Positions 1-12,712 of a stretch of DNA of 64,000 nt are shown piece by piece (positions within the stretch are counted from its first letter, which is position 1; every line of letters begins with the position of its first letter). The stretch is from positions 430,743,529 through 430,807,528 of the forward strand of contig NC_058522.1 in the NCBI RefSeq assembly GCF_904849725.1. The letters are read 5' to 3'. A program made the position numbers and the translations under genes. This DNA comes from Hordeum vulgare subsp. vulgare. Lineage: Eukaryota > Streptophyta > Magnoliopsida > Poales > Poaceae. Below the pieces are notes generated by a model, which made no database searches, was not told the origin of the DNA, and worked only from the letters and a program-made list of their open reading frames with translations.

Positions 1-991
1 TTGCACCAAACACGCATAATTAAATATTAAAAAAGCCGGTCACGAAGGCCGACGAGAGTCCACACGTTACATTATTAATGGAAAAAAACCTAGGCGTCCT
101 CGGCGGCGGCGAGGTCGGGTTGTGCTGGAGCGGGGGCGAGGTCGGACTGTGCCAGAGTGGGGGCGAGCTGTGCCGGCGCGGGTAGTGCTGGTGTCGGCGG
201 TGGCACAGCACGGGCGCGCTCGTTCGCCAGGCGCAGCACCATCTTACGCCGTTGTCCATGGCTGTTGGTTTGAGGGTGTTCTGGAAGAAGCACGCGGGGG
301 TGGACGACGAGGGTGTTCTGAAAGAAGCCAGGCGTACCATGGGCGCGCTCGTGCGCCTGGTGCATCGCCCTCTTAGCCTGCAGGTAGGCGACCTCTTCTG
401 GAAGCATCGCGCGGGCATAGACGACGAGGTTGTCGCCGTTGTCCATGGCTGCTGGTTTGAGGGTGTTCTGGAAGAAGCACGCGGGGGTGGACGACGAGGG
501 TGTTCTGGAAGAAGCCAGGCGTACCATGGGTGCGCTTGTGCGCCTGGTGCATCGCCCTCTTAACCTGCGGGTAGGCGACCTCTTCTGGAAGCATTGCGCG
601 GGCATAGACGACGAGGTTGTCACCGTTGTCCATGGTTGTTGGGTCGTCGACGAGGAAACAGAGGGGTGGCGAGATGAGGACGGAGGAGGGTTCTGAAAGC
701 AGATGGTCGAACCCCGCCGCACGCTCGGATTAAAAAAGACCAACCATGGTCGCTGACGCATGGGCCCGAGGATGGCGGTCGTCATAAATTATGTTGACCG
801 CGGTGGTTGGGGGCGGACACCGAGGGGGCGCGCGCGTCCGCGCCGACGCATTTTAGTCCCAAATTTGGGCCGAAAATGAGTCAGCGTGAACGCGTTTTGG
901 CAATGGGTCGATGCGTTGTGCCATCATTTTTGTCCGCGTCGAACGAAACGGACGGCGGCGGACGAAATGGGTCGCCCCATTGGAGTTGCTC
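1..991. mobile_element. Right end of a PIF/Harbinger-like DNA transposon
   Basis: The segment ends at 991 in a sequence whose reverse complement begins GAGCAACTCCAATGGGGC, followed by TAA (992-994). This matches the GAGCATCTCCAA-type termini and 3-bp TAA/TTA target duplications of grass PIF/Harbinger elements. The left terminus lies outside the window. No transposase motif is recognised. The longest minus-strand reading frame (785-90) has no recognisable domain and owes its length to the 187-bp duplication inside it. A non-autonomous or truncated copy is the likeliest reading. Confidence 0.5.
251..640. repeat. 187-bp tandem duplication
   Basis: The sequence GTTGTCCATGG recurs at 251, 438 and 625, exactly 187 bp apart, and the DNA between is nearly identical. 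There are two full copies plus the start of a third. Since 187 is not a multiple of three, a single open frame reads the two copies in different phases, so it looks like an accidental frame in duplicated GC-rich DNA. Confidence 0.9.
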
Positions 992-1259
992 TAAGGACCC
1001 ACATGAACGTTGATGTCTCATAGCTACCGGTGCAGTCTGAATCTCATTCGGGCAGACAGATTCTCATCAGGTGCACGAGGTCACTCGGACTATCTTCGAT
1101 CAGTCGGACGTGCCCAGACACCCGAACTACAGCAAGTGTGGATGAGGAAGGGGCTGCAACGGCCATAGACTTAAACTACCACATCAAGTGCACTAAAGAC
1201 CAATGTTACCAGTAACGCCACAGTTAGAGCTACTGTTACTAGTAACTTCCGTAGTTATT

Positions 1260-1835
1260 AGCATTAACTCACCATTGTAATAACGCTAGTCTGGTCGTGG
1301 CTCCCTCTATACAAGACGTACCCAGGCTCCTGGACAAGGGTTGAGCATTTGTAATCTCACACCCCATAAGCAAACACTAGCCTCCGGACTCGAGACGTAG
1401 GGTCTTTACCACTTCCGAGTGGGGCTCGAACTCGTACATCCGAGTGCAACCACTGCGACGTAGCTAGGCTTCGCCCCTCATTCGTACCCCTAGTACTATT
1501 ATTACGATCACTCCCGCGACAGTTGTCGCCCACCTCGGGGCTGCGCGTTTAGCAAAATCCGACGCACCTGGAATTTCAATTCTTTCCGTCATCATGATGA
1601 CACTTGGCGGCGAGATCCTCTTCGGTTCCCTCAGCTTCGTCGCCGACGACTTGGCATGGCTGCAGGACGCGCATTGGTCACCGACGCTCTGCCCCGCTCG
1701 AGATGCTTCGCACTTCAGCACGGTGGTGCACGGGGTACTGATCCGGCAGCTATCGGTGCCGTATCATTCGATGTCCATGTGTCGAACATCAAGATCCACA
1801 GTTCGGGACCCCCTACCCGAGATTCGCCAGTTTTG
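1260..1835 (+). mobile_element. Degenerate Gypsy LTR end, primer-binding region and gag start
   Basis: The plus strand shows, in order, an LTR-like stretch (1300-1500), a primer-binding-like GTTGTCGCCCACCTCGGGGC near 1521-1540, and a short frame starting at 1594. That frame resembles the first ~40 residues of the Gag of the Gypsy element at 28162-30870 on the other strand; both contain the series EILFG-LSF-ADD-AW. A second LTR-end-like phrase (GACCCCCTACCCGAGATTCG) follows near 1807. No gag or pol continues, so this is an old, probably chimeric or rearranged, remnant in the opposite orientation to the main Gypsy element. Confidence 0.55.
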
Positions 1836-2377
1836 ACACCGACACCAACCCCGCCACTCCACCGGTCGCATCCCCACCATAGGCACAACTGTAATGCCAC
1901 ATAACCTCCTCCATGCGAAACCTGCTAATCTAGCAATTGCGGTCGACTACCAACTCCACTAGAAGTCCATCATCGCACCCACTCTGACCCACCTTGGCTC
2001 CATATGTGGCCCACTCAAGCACAAACCGACGCGAGCAGTGCCGAGCACACTCGTGGGGCCATAGCACACGTCGCGTGCCTAACCGTTCTTGGCCTGGGCA
2101 ACACCTCCCACTCGCTCCTAGTCCATGCAACGCGACGAGCCACCGAATAGATGAACACCTCATCGTCGCCATCCTCGGGAGCACCACGGGCTTCCCGCCA
2201 GCTTTCTAGGCTACAGTGAAGGCAGGGAAGTGCGGTGACGGGCGGCTAAAAAAGGTTGACAGTCGCCGCCCATGTTGTCCCTATGGGACAAAAGTAGGAG
2301 AGGGTTTAGGGTTTATCCGCACTGTCCACTGTTTGCTACTACCCTATTGCCTCTCTCTCTCTCTCCTCTCCTCTCAT
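1836..2377. other. Intergenic, no gene recognised
   Basis: Only short frames without recognisable domains are present. A CT-rich microsatellite (2351-2374) lies directly before the CACTA terminus. Confidence 0.5.
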
Positions 2378-5300
2378 CACTAGTGGGAAAGGGGGCTTTA
2401 GTACCTATTCGTAAGGGCCTTTAGTCCCAGTTGTGCAACCAGGGCTAAGGAATCAGGACTAAAGGCTCCCCGTCCCTATTAGTCTCAGTTGTGTTGCGAA
2501 CCGGGACTCAAGGGGCTCCACGTGGCCACTGTGGAATGCCCAGACAGGAGGACCTTTAGTCCCGGTTGGTAACTCCAAGCGGGACTATAGGCTGCCATGT
2601 GTCAGCCGCTGCCAAGCACTAGGGTTTAGTTTTTTTTGAAAGGAAGGGTTTTGGAGTGGCCGTGTTTTATTTTGTGTTTTCCTTTTCTTTTTGTGTTTAC
2701 CATTCAATTCGTTTTCATTTAGTGTTTTTATTTTTATTTTATGTATTCCATTCAACTCGACGCTACTACATATATATAGCAATGAAGGAACCATTACACA
2801 ACATCGTCATGAATATATAGAAGTGACCTCTTTCTCCGTGCTTGGTCGAACCACACGTTTTCGTATATATATTATACGCTACTACATATAGTATACGTTC
2901 ATGCATATATACAACATAATATCTCTTATGATCCCTAATATCTAATTACCAAAATTCTCTACCAATTCCCGATGGTATTCTTCGGTTTTAGATATGACCT
3001 CTTCAAGTAAGAATTCTGCCAATTCCTCTTGAATTGCTCATACGCGATCCTTTGATAGGAGTTCGTGGTAGGATTTTGTCCTGTTGGGGAACGTTGCATG
3101 GGAAACAAAAAAAATACGCATACGAAGACCTATCATGGTGATGTCCATCTACGAGAGGAGATTAGATCTACGTACCCTTGTAGATCGCTCAGCGGGAAGC
3201 GTTAAGAAACGCGGTTGATGTAGTGGTACGGCTTCGTGATTCAAATCACCGTCGTCCACGATCCGTCCCATGAACGGTTCCGATCTAGCGCCGAACGGAC
3301 GACACCTCCGCGTTCAACACACGTACAGCTCAACGATGATCTCGCCCTTCTTGATCCAGCAAGCAAGATGGAGAAGTAGATGAGTTCTCCGACAGCGTGA
3401 TGGCGCTCCGGTGGTGGTGATGATCTACTCCTGCAGGGCTCCGCCCGAACTCCGCAGTAATCCGATCTAGAGGTAAAACTATGTGGAATAGGCTTGAGTT
3501 CCACGTGGCAAAGTTGTGTCTCAAAAAGTCCTAAACCACCAATATATATAGGAGGAGGGGAGGGGCTAGACTTGGGGCACAAGAGCCCCAAGGCTGCGCC
3601 GGCCGCCAGGGAGGAGGAGGACTCATCCTCCAATTCGATTTGGGAAGGAGGAGTCCCCCTCTTCCTTCCCACCTTCCTCTTTCCTTTTTTTTCTTATTTT
3701 CCTTTGATATTTTTTACATGTGGCGCCATAGCCCTCTTGGGCTGACTCCACCAGCCCACTAAGGACTTGGTGTGTCACCCTAGGGCCTTGGGCTCACTCC
3801 CGGATGGGTGGGCCCCTCCAGGTAAACACCCGGAACCCATTCGCCACTCCCGGTACACTGTCGGTAACGCCCGAAACTTTTCAATGACCAAATGAAACCA
3901 TCCTATATATCAATCTTCGTTTCGGGACCATTCCGGAAACCCTCGTGACGTCCGTGATCTCATCCGAGACTCCGAACAACATTTGGTAACTACACATATA
4001 ACTCAACTATACTAAAAACATCATCGAACCTTAAGTGTGCACACCCTGCGGGTTCGAGAACTATGTAGACATGACCCGAGACACTCCGCGGTCAATATCC
4101 AATAGCGGGACCTGGATGCCCATATTAGATCCTACATATTCTCCGAAGATCTTATCGGTTGAACCTTAGTGTCAAGGATTCATATAATCCCGTATGTTAT
4201 TCCCTTTGTCCTTCGGTATGTTACTTGTCCGAGATTCGATCGTCGGTATCCGCATACCTATTTCAATCTCGTTACTGGTAAGTCTCTTTACTCGTTGCGT
4301 AATACAAGATCCTGTGATTTACACTTAGTCACTTTGCTTGCAAGGCTTGTGTTTGATATTGTATTACCGAGTGGCCCCCGAGATACCTCTTCGTCACACG
4401 GAGTGACAAATCCCAGTCTTGATCCATACTAACTCAACGGACACCTTCGGAGACACCTGTAGAGCACCTTTATAGTCACCCAGTTACGTTGCGACGTTTG
4501 ATACACACATGGTATTCCTCCGGTGCCAGTGAGTTATATGATCTCATGGTCATAGGAATAAATACTTGACACGCAGAAAACAATAGCAATAAAATGACAC
4601 GATCAATATGCTACGTTTATAGTTTGGGTCTAGTCCATCACATGATTCTTCTAATGATGTGATTCAGTTATCAAGTGACAACATTTGCACATAGCTTGAA
4701 AACCTTGACTATCATTGATCAATTGGCTAGCCAATTAGAGGCTTGCTAGGGACATTTTTTTGTCTATGTATCCACACATGTATCTATATTTTCATTCAAT
4801 GCAATTATAGCATGGATAATAAACGATTATCTTGTAACAGGAAATATAATTATTAATATTTATCATTGCCTCTAGGGCATATTTCCAACACATCCTCATC
4901 CGTTCGATCTAATTTAATGAAAGAGCTAATATATATGAATGAAACTCGGCACAATTTATCGTAATAAAATAAAATTATGAATATTGTTTACGACTTCAAG
5001 TTTTTCTAAAATTCTGCCTGACTCATAGGTGGTTTGGCGAATGAACTCGCAACCGTAGGATCTTGTGTAGATCGACGACATCGGCAATATGCAACCGGGA
5101 CTGAAGACACACATTTAGTCCCGATTGGGGATACCAACCGGGACTAAAGGGTATCGCGCCTGCCGTAACCCCTTTAGTCCCGATTGGGGATACCAACCGA
5201 GACTAAAGGTCTCATTTGACCCGGAACTAAAGATGACCGTGCCCCCCCCCCGGGGGGTCCGCTCCTAATCGTTCGAACCGGGACTAATGTTTACATTAAT

Positions 5301-5688
5301 TCTGATTCTTTACGCGACCCGTACTATTGGCTAGAAGGAAAGCCTTGTGTCTACCATTGCATGCTTGTCGGGGTGCCTTTTCACCCTCTCCCAAAGCGTT
5401 CCATAAAGAGGGCATTTGTGGCATGCAAGGGGCCTAAAAGGGGGACTGAAGACAGACCTTTAGTCCCGGTTGAAGACACCAACTAGAACTATAGGGTATT
5501 GCGCTTGCCGCAACCCTTTTAGTATCGGTTGATGTCTCCAACCGGGACTAAAGATAGCCGTGCCCCCCCCCCCCCCCCCCCCCGTTCGCTCCTAGCCGTT
5601 CAAACTGAAATTAATGACCACATTAGTTCCGATTCGTTACGCGTCCAGGACTATTGGCTAGAACAAAAGCCCTGTTTTTCCATTAGTG
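2378..5688. mobile_element. Non-autonomous CACTA (En/Spm) transposon interrupted by a solo LTR
   Basis: The left end begins CACTAGTGGGAAAGGGGGCT at 2378 and the right end, read in reverse complement from 5688, begins CACTAATGGAAAAACAGGGC. Both ends carry subterminal repeats of the TTTAGTCCCGGTTGG / CCAACCGGGACTAAA type (2410-2600 and 5090-5660), as expected for CACTA elements. Flanking trinucleotides are CAT and TAT, a 3-bp target duplication with one mismatch. Without the LTR insertion the element is about 1.5 kb and has no transposase, so it is a deletion derivative that would depend on an autonomous partner. Poly-C tracts occur near 5241 and 5563. Confidence 0.8.
3082..4890 (-). repeat. 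Solo LTR of the BARE-1/WIS/Angela Copia group
   Basis: Read on the minus strand, this 1,809-bp segment starts TGTTGGAAATATGCCCTAGA and ends GCAACGTTCCCCAACA, the hallmark termini of the Triticeae BARE-1/WIS/Angela LTRs, and its length fits them (about 1.8 kb). No internal domain or second LTR adjoins it, so it is a solo LTR, presumably from unequal recombination. Flanks TGTCC and CATCC differ by two transitions, so the target duplication is decayed or uncertain. It sits inside the CACTA element and therefore came later. The three families cannot be separated by eye. Confidence 0.88.
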
Positions 5689-5848
5689 TATAGTTGTAGT
5701 GATGCAGGACACCACATTTTCTTTTGGGTTTCAATTTTCAATCTTTTGTATCTTTTGATCAGAAAGTCTAAATTAAATTTCGTTCATATATTCGTGTTTC
5801 TTCTGACAAGAGCTTTGAAAAAAAGACTCATTTTGAATACATGGACGA

Positions 5849-6384
5849 AGTCGTGGGTATAAGTCTGACAGTAGAAGTACGGGGTACGAAAGTATATGGG
5901 CAGAGCCTTATCTACGGCGAAGATGTATGAGTTCAGGCCCCTCTACGGTGGAGGTAAAAGCCCTACGTCTTAGTGCTCTTGGGAGCTTTTTGTCGAGTGT
6001 ATTAAGGGATTACAGCAAGTGCCAACCCCTGTACCAGTGGTGAAGGGCGGCTTATATAGAGTGCGCTGCCCTTCATAATGGCCCGGCGGACAGGGGTGGA
6101 GTAGTAGCGAGTAAAGGCTAGCGTTACTGGTAACGTAAGCCTTAAATGCTAGTTATGGTGTATGAAAACGTATGACAGTTGCCCTCCTGGGAGGTTACGA
6201 CGTACAGAAAGGATTACAGTCGGTACGTTAGATATGCTCCGAGTGGACCGTCGCCGACTCGATGATGGGGGCGTCCTTAGTTCAGTCGGAACTGTCTAAG
6301 GGCCTTGTCCTCTATGAAGGGTAGTCCTTGGGTAGGACCTATAGGGCAGACCTATGACCCTACCCTGGGTCTATAACCCCATCA
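5849..6384 (-). repeat. 3' LTR of the Gypsy element
   Basis: 536 bp, aligned throughout with 30938-31474. Its left border reads AGTCGTGGG where the partner has TGTCGTGGG, so the terminal dinucleotide has mutated. The right border on the plus strand is ACCCCATCA, followed by the purine-rich (on the minus strand) tract expected just upstream of a 3' LTR. Confidence 0.92.
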
Positions 6385-7783
6385 TTAGTCCCCGAATGGA
6401 TCGGGGTTGGAACGATGAAGTGATGTCCGGAGTTTGGAGCCGACTGGTATTGAGATTATCTTAGCGTTGTCTGCCTCGATCCATTTTATCTTTGCGGCTA
6501 GTGATCCGAGTGTATATGCAAGCGAAACGAACCATGAGGGACCGATTTCTTCCGCGGAATCTTTCGATGTGACCGGTCATACTGACAGCGCCGGATTTTC
6601 CGGGATCCTCAAATTTCGGTTGCCGCGCGCTCAGCGGGGATGAGGACATCGCCATAGAGTAGATTTCGCCTCCTCGATTACCGTGCCGCGATCTTCTCCA
6701 CTAATCTTGCAGTAGCCGGTTGGGAGGATAAGATCTTGGGCCCACCTATAGGTGACTCAGTCGGAGGCCTATTAAAGCCTTCCCAGCGGACCTTCCTGTT
6801 GCGCTGCTCGTCCTCCTCCAATTGATCTCCCCCCCCCCCCCCGCGCAACTCCCTGCACACCTCAAGCCACCTCCTTCCCCTCCTCCTCTGCGGATCCGTC
6901 GCCCTCGCCATGACGAAGGGGCAGACCAGCAAGCTTGAGGCGAAGAAGAAGAAGAAGAAGAAGAAGGGGGCGGCCTCCACTCAGCAGCGGCAGCGGGCGT
7001 TGTCGGCGGGCTGGATCCAAGGGGACTTCCTCCCCTCCACGGTGAGGGAGAACGACGTGGTGGAGCTGGTGGAGCACGGCATGGTCGTCAACAAGTCTTG
7101 GAGGCTACCGGAAGGAGAGATGGAGCCAGCGCCGAAGGAGGGGGAGCGCGTTCTGCTGCTCAGCCACGTGGCCAGAGGTTTCTCCCTGCCTCCCCATCCT
7201 TTCTTCCGAGGTATCATGAATTACTTTGGGGCGCAGCTCCATCACTTTCCACCGAATGCGATAGCTCATCTTTCCGCATTCATCACCCTCTGCGAGTGCT
7301 TCATAGGATGTCCTCCCCACTGGGGGCTCTTCAAATATGTTTTCTCTGCTAGATCTCAAACTGTTAAGAAGCTTAGCCAGTCTGATGATAAGACACACAT
7401 CCTCCAGCTCTGCGGGGGTTTAGGATTTCAGAAGAAAACGAAAAGTAGTTATCCCTCCCTTCAGCTATCCGAGTCGGTTAGGAACTGGCAATCGTCCTGG
7501 TTCTATTGCTAGGACATTGCCTGCCCGAATGCTTCGAGTGGGTTACCACCCTTCAGTTTAGACCGTCCGGGCCCTCCCAGGAAGCTAGCGCTCTCTAAGG
7601 GAGAAAGAACTCAGATCCAGCCTTTGGTCGACGCGCTGATAGCCGTCGTCCGGAAGGGAGTCACCGGCATGGACCTATTGGAGACTTTTCTGGGTCGACG
7701 CATCCAGCCGCTCCAGGCCCGAGACCACGCAATGTGGCATTACATGGGGCCTTCGGATACCACTCGGTCCCATCCTGAAGACG

Positions 7784-10700
7784 TGTCACACCCAAGATGC
7801 GACCCTATCCTCAATTTGGCACGAGGGCCTCGTCAGGGATAGAAGCGCATCTCGTCGTGTTGCAAGAATGGATATCGTTACAAGTACATGTACTGAAAAG
7901 ATGAGATATATGAAGGGTTGGCTTACACTCGCCACAAGCTACATCAGAGGCACATCAGCACATTACATAATCATCAGGAGTAAGAGCAGGGTCCGTCTAC
8001 GGACGAAAACAAACGACAAAAGAAGAACGACGTCCATCCTTGCTATCCCAGGCTGCCGGCCTGGAACCCATCCTAGATCGATGAAGAAGAAGAAGAAGAA
8101 GAAGCAACTCCAAATGAACAGTCAACGCGCTCACGTCGAGTAACCTTTACATGTACCTGCAACTGGTGTTGTAGTAATCTGTGAGCCACAGGGGACTCAG
8201 CAATCTCATTTCCAAAGGTATCAAGACTAGCAAAGCTTAATGGGTGAGGCATGGTTAAGTGGTGAGGTTGCAGCAGCGGCTAAGCTTATATTTGGTGGCT
8301 AACTTACGAGTACCAGAAATAAGAGGGGGAAGAACTACGCATAGCGGACGTGAACTACAGATGACCAAAAGAATGATCCTGAACACCTACCTACGTTAGA
8401 CATAACCCCACCGTGTCCTCGATCGGAGAAGGAACTCACGAAAGAGACAGTCACGGTTACGCACACAGTTGGCATGTTTTAATTAAGTTAACTTCAAGTT
8501 ACCTAGAACCAGTGTTAAACAAAGTATCCACGTTGCCACATAACCGCGGGCACGGCTTTCTGAAAGATTTAACCCTGCAGGGGTGCTCCAACTAGTCCAT
8601 CACAAATTCCCACAAGCCGCATAGAAATCCTCAATCACGAAGCTCGCGATCTCGTCGGATTCCCTAATGGAAAACCTCAACTCTGAGATTACCCAAAGCA
8701 TCACCGGAATCCCGATGCACAAGATATCTCGTCAAAGGTAAAACTAATCCAGCAAGGCCGCCCGACGTGTCGACGATCCCGATAGGAGTCGCGTACCTCG
8801 TTCTCAGGACACGGCGGATGAGCTAGACGTCGGGATCGCTAAACCTCAGGGTGACCAGAGGGGCGCCGGACATCGCTCAGGTGGGGCCAACACTCATGAG
8901 GAGCACTGGCCCGGGGGTTGATTAAATTTCCTCGGGTTAATTACTCCCTATGCAGTTCATTAGTTATTAGGCGAAAGTAGTACCAAAGTTGGGCCCTGCC
9001 AGACCAGCTTTAATCTAAAACGAATTATCAAGGGGGTCCCCATAACAACCCCGATCGTGTTAGGAGCGCTCGTTTATGGAACATAACACCGGTAGCCGAA
9101 ACTAAGGGGGCAAAGGTGGAACAAAACACCAGGCTAGAAAGGCCGAGCCTTCCACCTTTTACCAAGTATATAGGTGCATTAAATTAAATAGCATTAATAT
9201 ATGGTGATATAACAAGGAACCCATGCTTTGCATGGAAGAAACTGCACCTGCAACTAGCAACGCTATCAACAGGGTTAAGCAAGCAGTAACATAGCCAATC
9301 AGTGGTTTGCTAGGTCGAACAGGTTGAAGGTGATCATGGCATTGTTGAGAGGCTGATATTTAACATGTGGTAGGCAACGAGACATAATCGATAGAAACGG
9401 TAAAACTAGCATGGCAATGATAGTAATGGTATCTGGGGAAATGATCATCTTGCCTGAGATCCCGCTTGGAAGAAGAACAACTCGGTGAAGTCAGCGAACC
9501 GACGTAGTCGAACGGTCCTCACATTCCGACACGCTTGCGGAACTCTATCGAGACGGAGGAAACCGGAAACAAACATCAACACAAGTATTCACCACAACAA
9601 AAGCAAGACATGATGCATACCCTAATATGATGCATGAACAGGTCATCGATGCACGGGATGGCACGGCAAAACACCTCACACATACACTACACTTTAAATG
9701 AAGCTCGATATGCCACGGGTTGCATATCGACGAAACTCCACGTTTAACTATTTAATTAACTCCCGTTAATTATCACGGCAATATTAAATGTTATTAACAT
9801 GGCAAGGGGTGAGCGAAGAACCTACATGACAACCTAGTCGACAGCACGTCGGACTTTGAACGGAGCTACGGCACAAGAACAAGCAACACAAAAACATATG
9901 TCATGAATGCGTCATGCATGTGAGTTCAAACATCACGACAAGGAGGAAATAAGCATGGTGATGCCATGGCGAGCGAGAGGAAACCATGGCGGCAAATCGG
10001 AAACGATGCCACGGCAACGTTCCTATCCCGATAACTCGAGGAGAAAACGGTGCCAACGTATACGAACGCGTGCGGGAACGGTAAATAAAGGTGGGGTGAT
10101 CCCGTATCTCGGGTTCCCATGTGTCGAGGGCTCGACGGAAAGGAAGACGACGTGCACGGAAAATAAACGGTGCAAACAAACGGTGCATAAATACGGTGCA
10201 TACACGCATTCGACTTGTACAACACACACATCTGTACATCACTAGCACACGGTACACGACATGTCCCCTCGGTATACCTTCGACGCGTGCGAATCGGAGG
10301 GGTTCGGTCGAAGCGGACATCATGGTCGTCGTGGAAGTAGTCGTACACGCGCCAGTAGTTGAAGTAGTGGTACACGGTCTCGTCGACGGTAGTCGTTCAC
10401 TCGGCTTCGGCAGACGGTCTTCGGCGTCGGTAGTCGTTCACGACTCCGTGGATGTCCGGGGTCGTCGGGGCGTCGTGGTACTTGGCGATCTTGTCGAGGA
10501 CCCACGAAGGCGGTGATCATGCATGCAGCGACGCACGCGACACGACAGCAACTACAACGGCAAAGCGGCACTAGCACTAGCAAGCAACATCTACTAGCAA
10601 GCATCGACAGCGGCAGCTTCTAGCCTAGCAGCACACGGCTAGCAACTAGCTACGCAAGCAAGCAGCAGCAAGCAACAACTGCAGCTAGCAAATCGGGCAA

Positions 10701-12712
10701 CAGCAACCTAGCAGCAATATCAGCGAGGCACACAGGAGCACAGGCTCGGCGGCAACAAGCAAGCTAGCATCATCTAGGCTCGGCGGCAACAAGCAAGCTA
10801 GCATCATCTAGCCTCGGCTAGCAGCAAAACAGACCACAACTAGCAATACGGCAAGCAGCGGCGGCGAGCCACAACAGCAGCTACAGCAGACAAACGCATC
10901 AACAACATGCATCAGCCGGCAACAGCAAAACGCAGCAGCGGCTAACGGCAGCAGGACAAAATCAGCAGCTACATCAACAGGGTCAGCAGCAGCAGGCAAA
11001 ACGGCGCCGGCAATGCTAGCAACAGCAAGAAATGGCAGCGACACAACAACGGACAGCAACAGCGACGGGCTGCAGCCGGCAGCAGCGACAGCAAGCAGGG
11101 CAGCAGCTCAGCGGCAAGCAACAGCAACAGCATGGCACAGCAGCGAGATGCTCAGCAACAGCAGGCAGGAGGCTACACCACACGACACCAACAGCAAGCA
11201 AACGACAGCAACGCGGCACATCTCGGGGAGGCGGCGCGGGGAACGCGCCCGGCTCTGACAGGGCGAGCTCGCGAGGGCGAGGCCGGTGAGAGGAGGCGGC
11301 CCTGGCGGGGCGGCGCCGACGAGAGGGCGCGGCGGTAGGGAACAGCAAGCCGGCGCGGCCATGGGCTCGCGGCAGCTTGGCACCATGGCGAGGAGGAGGG
11401 AGGCCAGGGCGACGGCGAAGCTTGGCGCGCGGGGAGGCGGAGCTGCCCGGACTGACGCCGGCGAGGGTACCGGCGGGGAGCTGAGGCCGGCGGCGACGGC
11501 GACTGGAGGCGGACAGAGCAAGGAAGGCGAGGCGGGGAGCAGGTGAGCACGGCGGGTGCACAGCCCCGGCAGCGGAGCTGTGGCGGCTTGGGGCCGGCAA
11601 GCTCCTACGCGGGGAGGCGGCGGCGGCGGGCGCCGAAAGGGGCTCGCGCGGGAGACGGGCGCGACGCTGCGAGGCGGCGCGGCGACCAGCTACTGCAGGG
11701 ATGGAGCACGCGGCGCGGCGGGGACAGAGGCGAAGCGGAGGTGCGAGGCGGCCGGCGGCGGCGCGCAGAGGAGCAGCTGGCGGCGCGGGGAAGAGGAGGC
11801 GAGGAAGGAGGTGCGCTGCGGGAGAGAGGCACGAGGGGGCGAGGCGCTGGGGCTAGGGCAGGCTGGCGAGGCGGGGCCTGGGCCTTGGCCGGCTGGGCCT
11901 TGGCCTGGGCCTCCCCAAGATGTTTTTTTTAAACACTTTTTAAAACAGAACTCAAAATTAAAGAAAGGCTTTTTAACACAAAGAAAAGAATAAAGTAAAT
12001 GTTTTACCCCTTTTGAAAATTATACCCCAACTCTAAAGTAGCTTGGGCATTTTTAAACAATAAAATGAAACCCCTTTTACGAATTAAAATAAAACCCTAC
12101 TTAAAAGAAATAAAAAAAACAAAACCCTTTTTAAAAGAATTAAAATCACAACCCTTTTAAAAAGAATTAAAATAAAGCTCTTTTAACAAGAAGATAAAAA
12201 TAACCCCTTTTCGAAAGAATTAATTAAAACCTCTTTATTCAAAGAATAAGTAAAAGCCTTTTTTAAAAGAGAAAATAAAATGGGAGGGTTTTTAAAATGA
12301 AACAACCGGAGAGTAAAATTAAAACCCAAGGGTTGCCCCTACGTTTAATAAAAGGACTTTTAAAAAGAAGACGAATATTTTGGAAGAGGGGTGAAGTTAG
12401 AAATCTTTAGCAAAACCACAAAAACAACTTAGGAGGGGAGAGGAGGGGAGAAGGTTTAGGTCGGCGGTGCAACGGGGTTTAACGGTGCCTCTCACGCTCC
12501 CTCTCTCATCGCGCCAACAAACGACACCACTCACGAAACACTAACACCCAACAACACGAAGCAACAAACAACACCGATAAAACACAGATGACATGATGCC
12601 ATGCATGATGCGATGATGCAACTACATGACGATGCAACGAATAAAAACTAAACACACGACGAAAACGGAATAAAGGGGGAATCTTCTGGAACGTCGGTCT
12701 CGGGCTGTCACA
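7784..12712 (-). repeat. 3' LTR of the Sukkula-like LARD
   Basis: 4,929 bp, aligned with 16129-21018. It has an extra copy of a 34-bp unit (10742-10775 and 10776-10809) that accounts for most of the 39-bp length difference. Inside are a CAG/CTAGCA-rich stretch (10540-11200), a GC-rich stretch (11200-11910) and an A+T-rich stretch of TTTTAAAAGAATTAAAA-like runs (11920-12300). Many long frames in the GC-rich part are composition artefacts present in both LTRs. Confidence 0.9.

Noticed and set aside
11016..11993. Overlapping frames of up to 194 codons on both strands
   Set aside because: They lie in the GC-rich part of the LARD LTR, recur in the other LTR, show only Arg/Ala/Pro/Gly-rich composition and have no domain.
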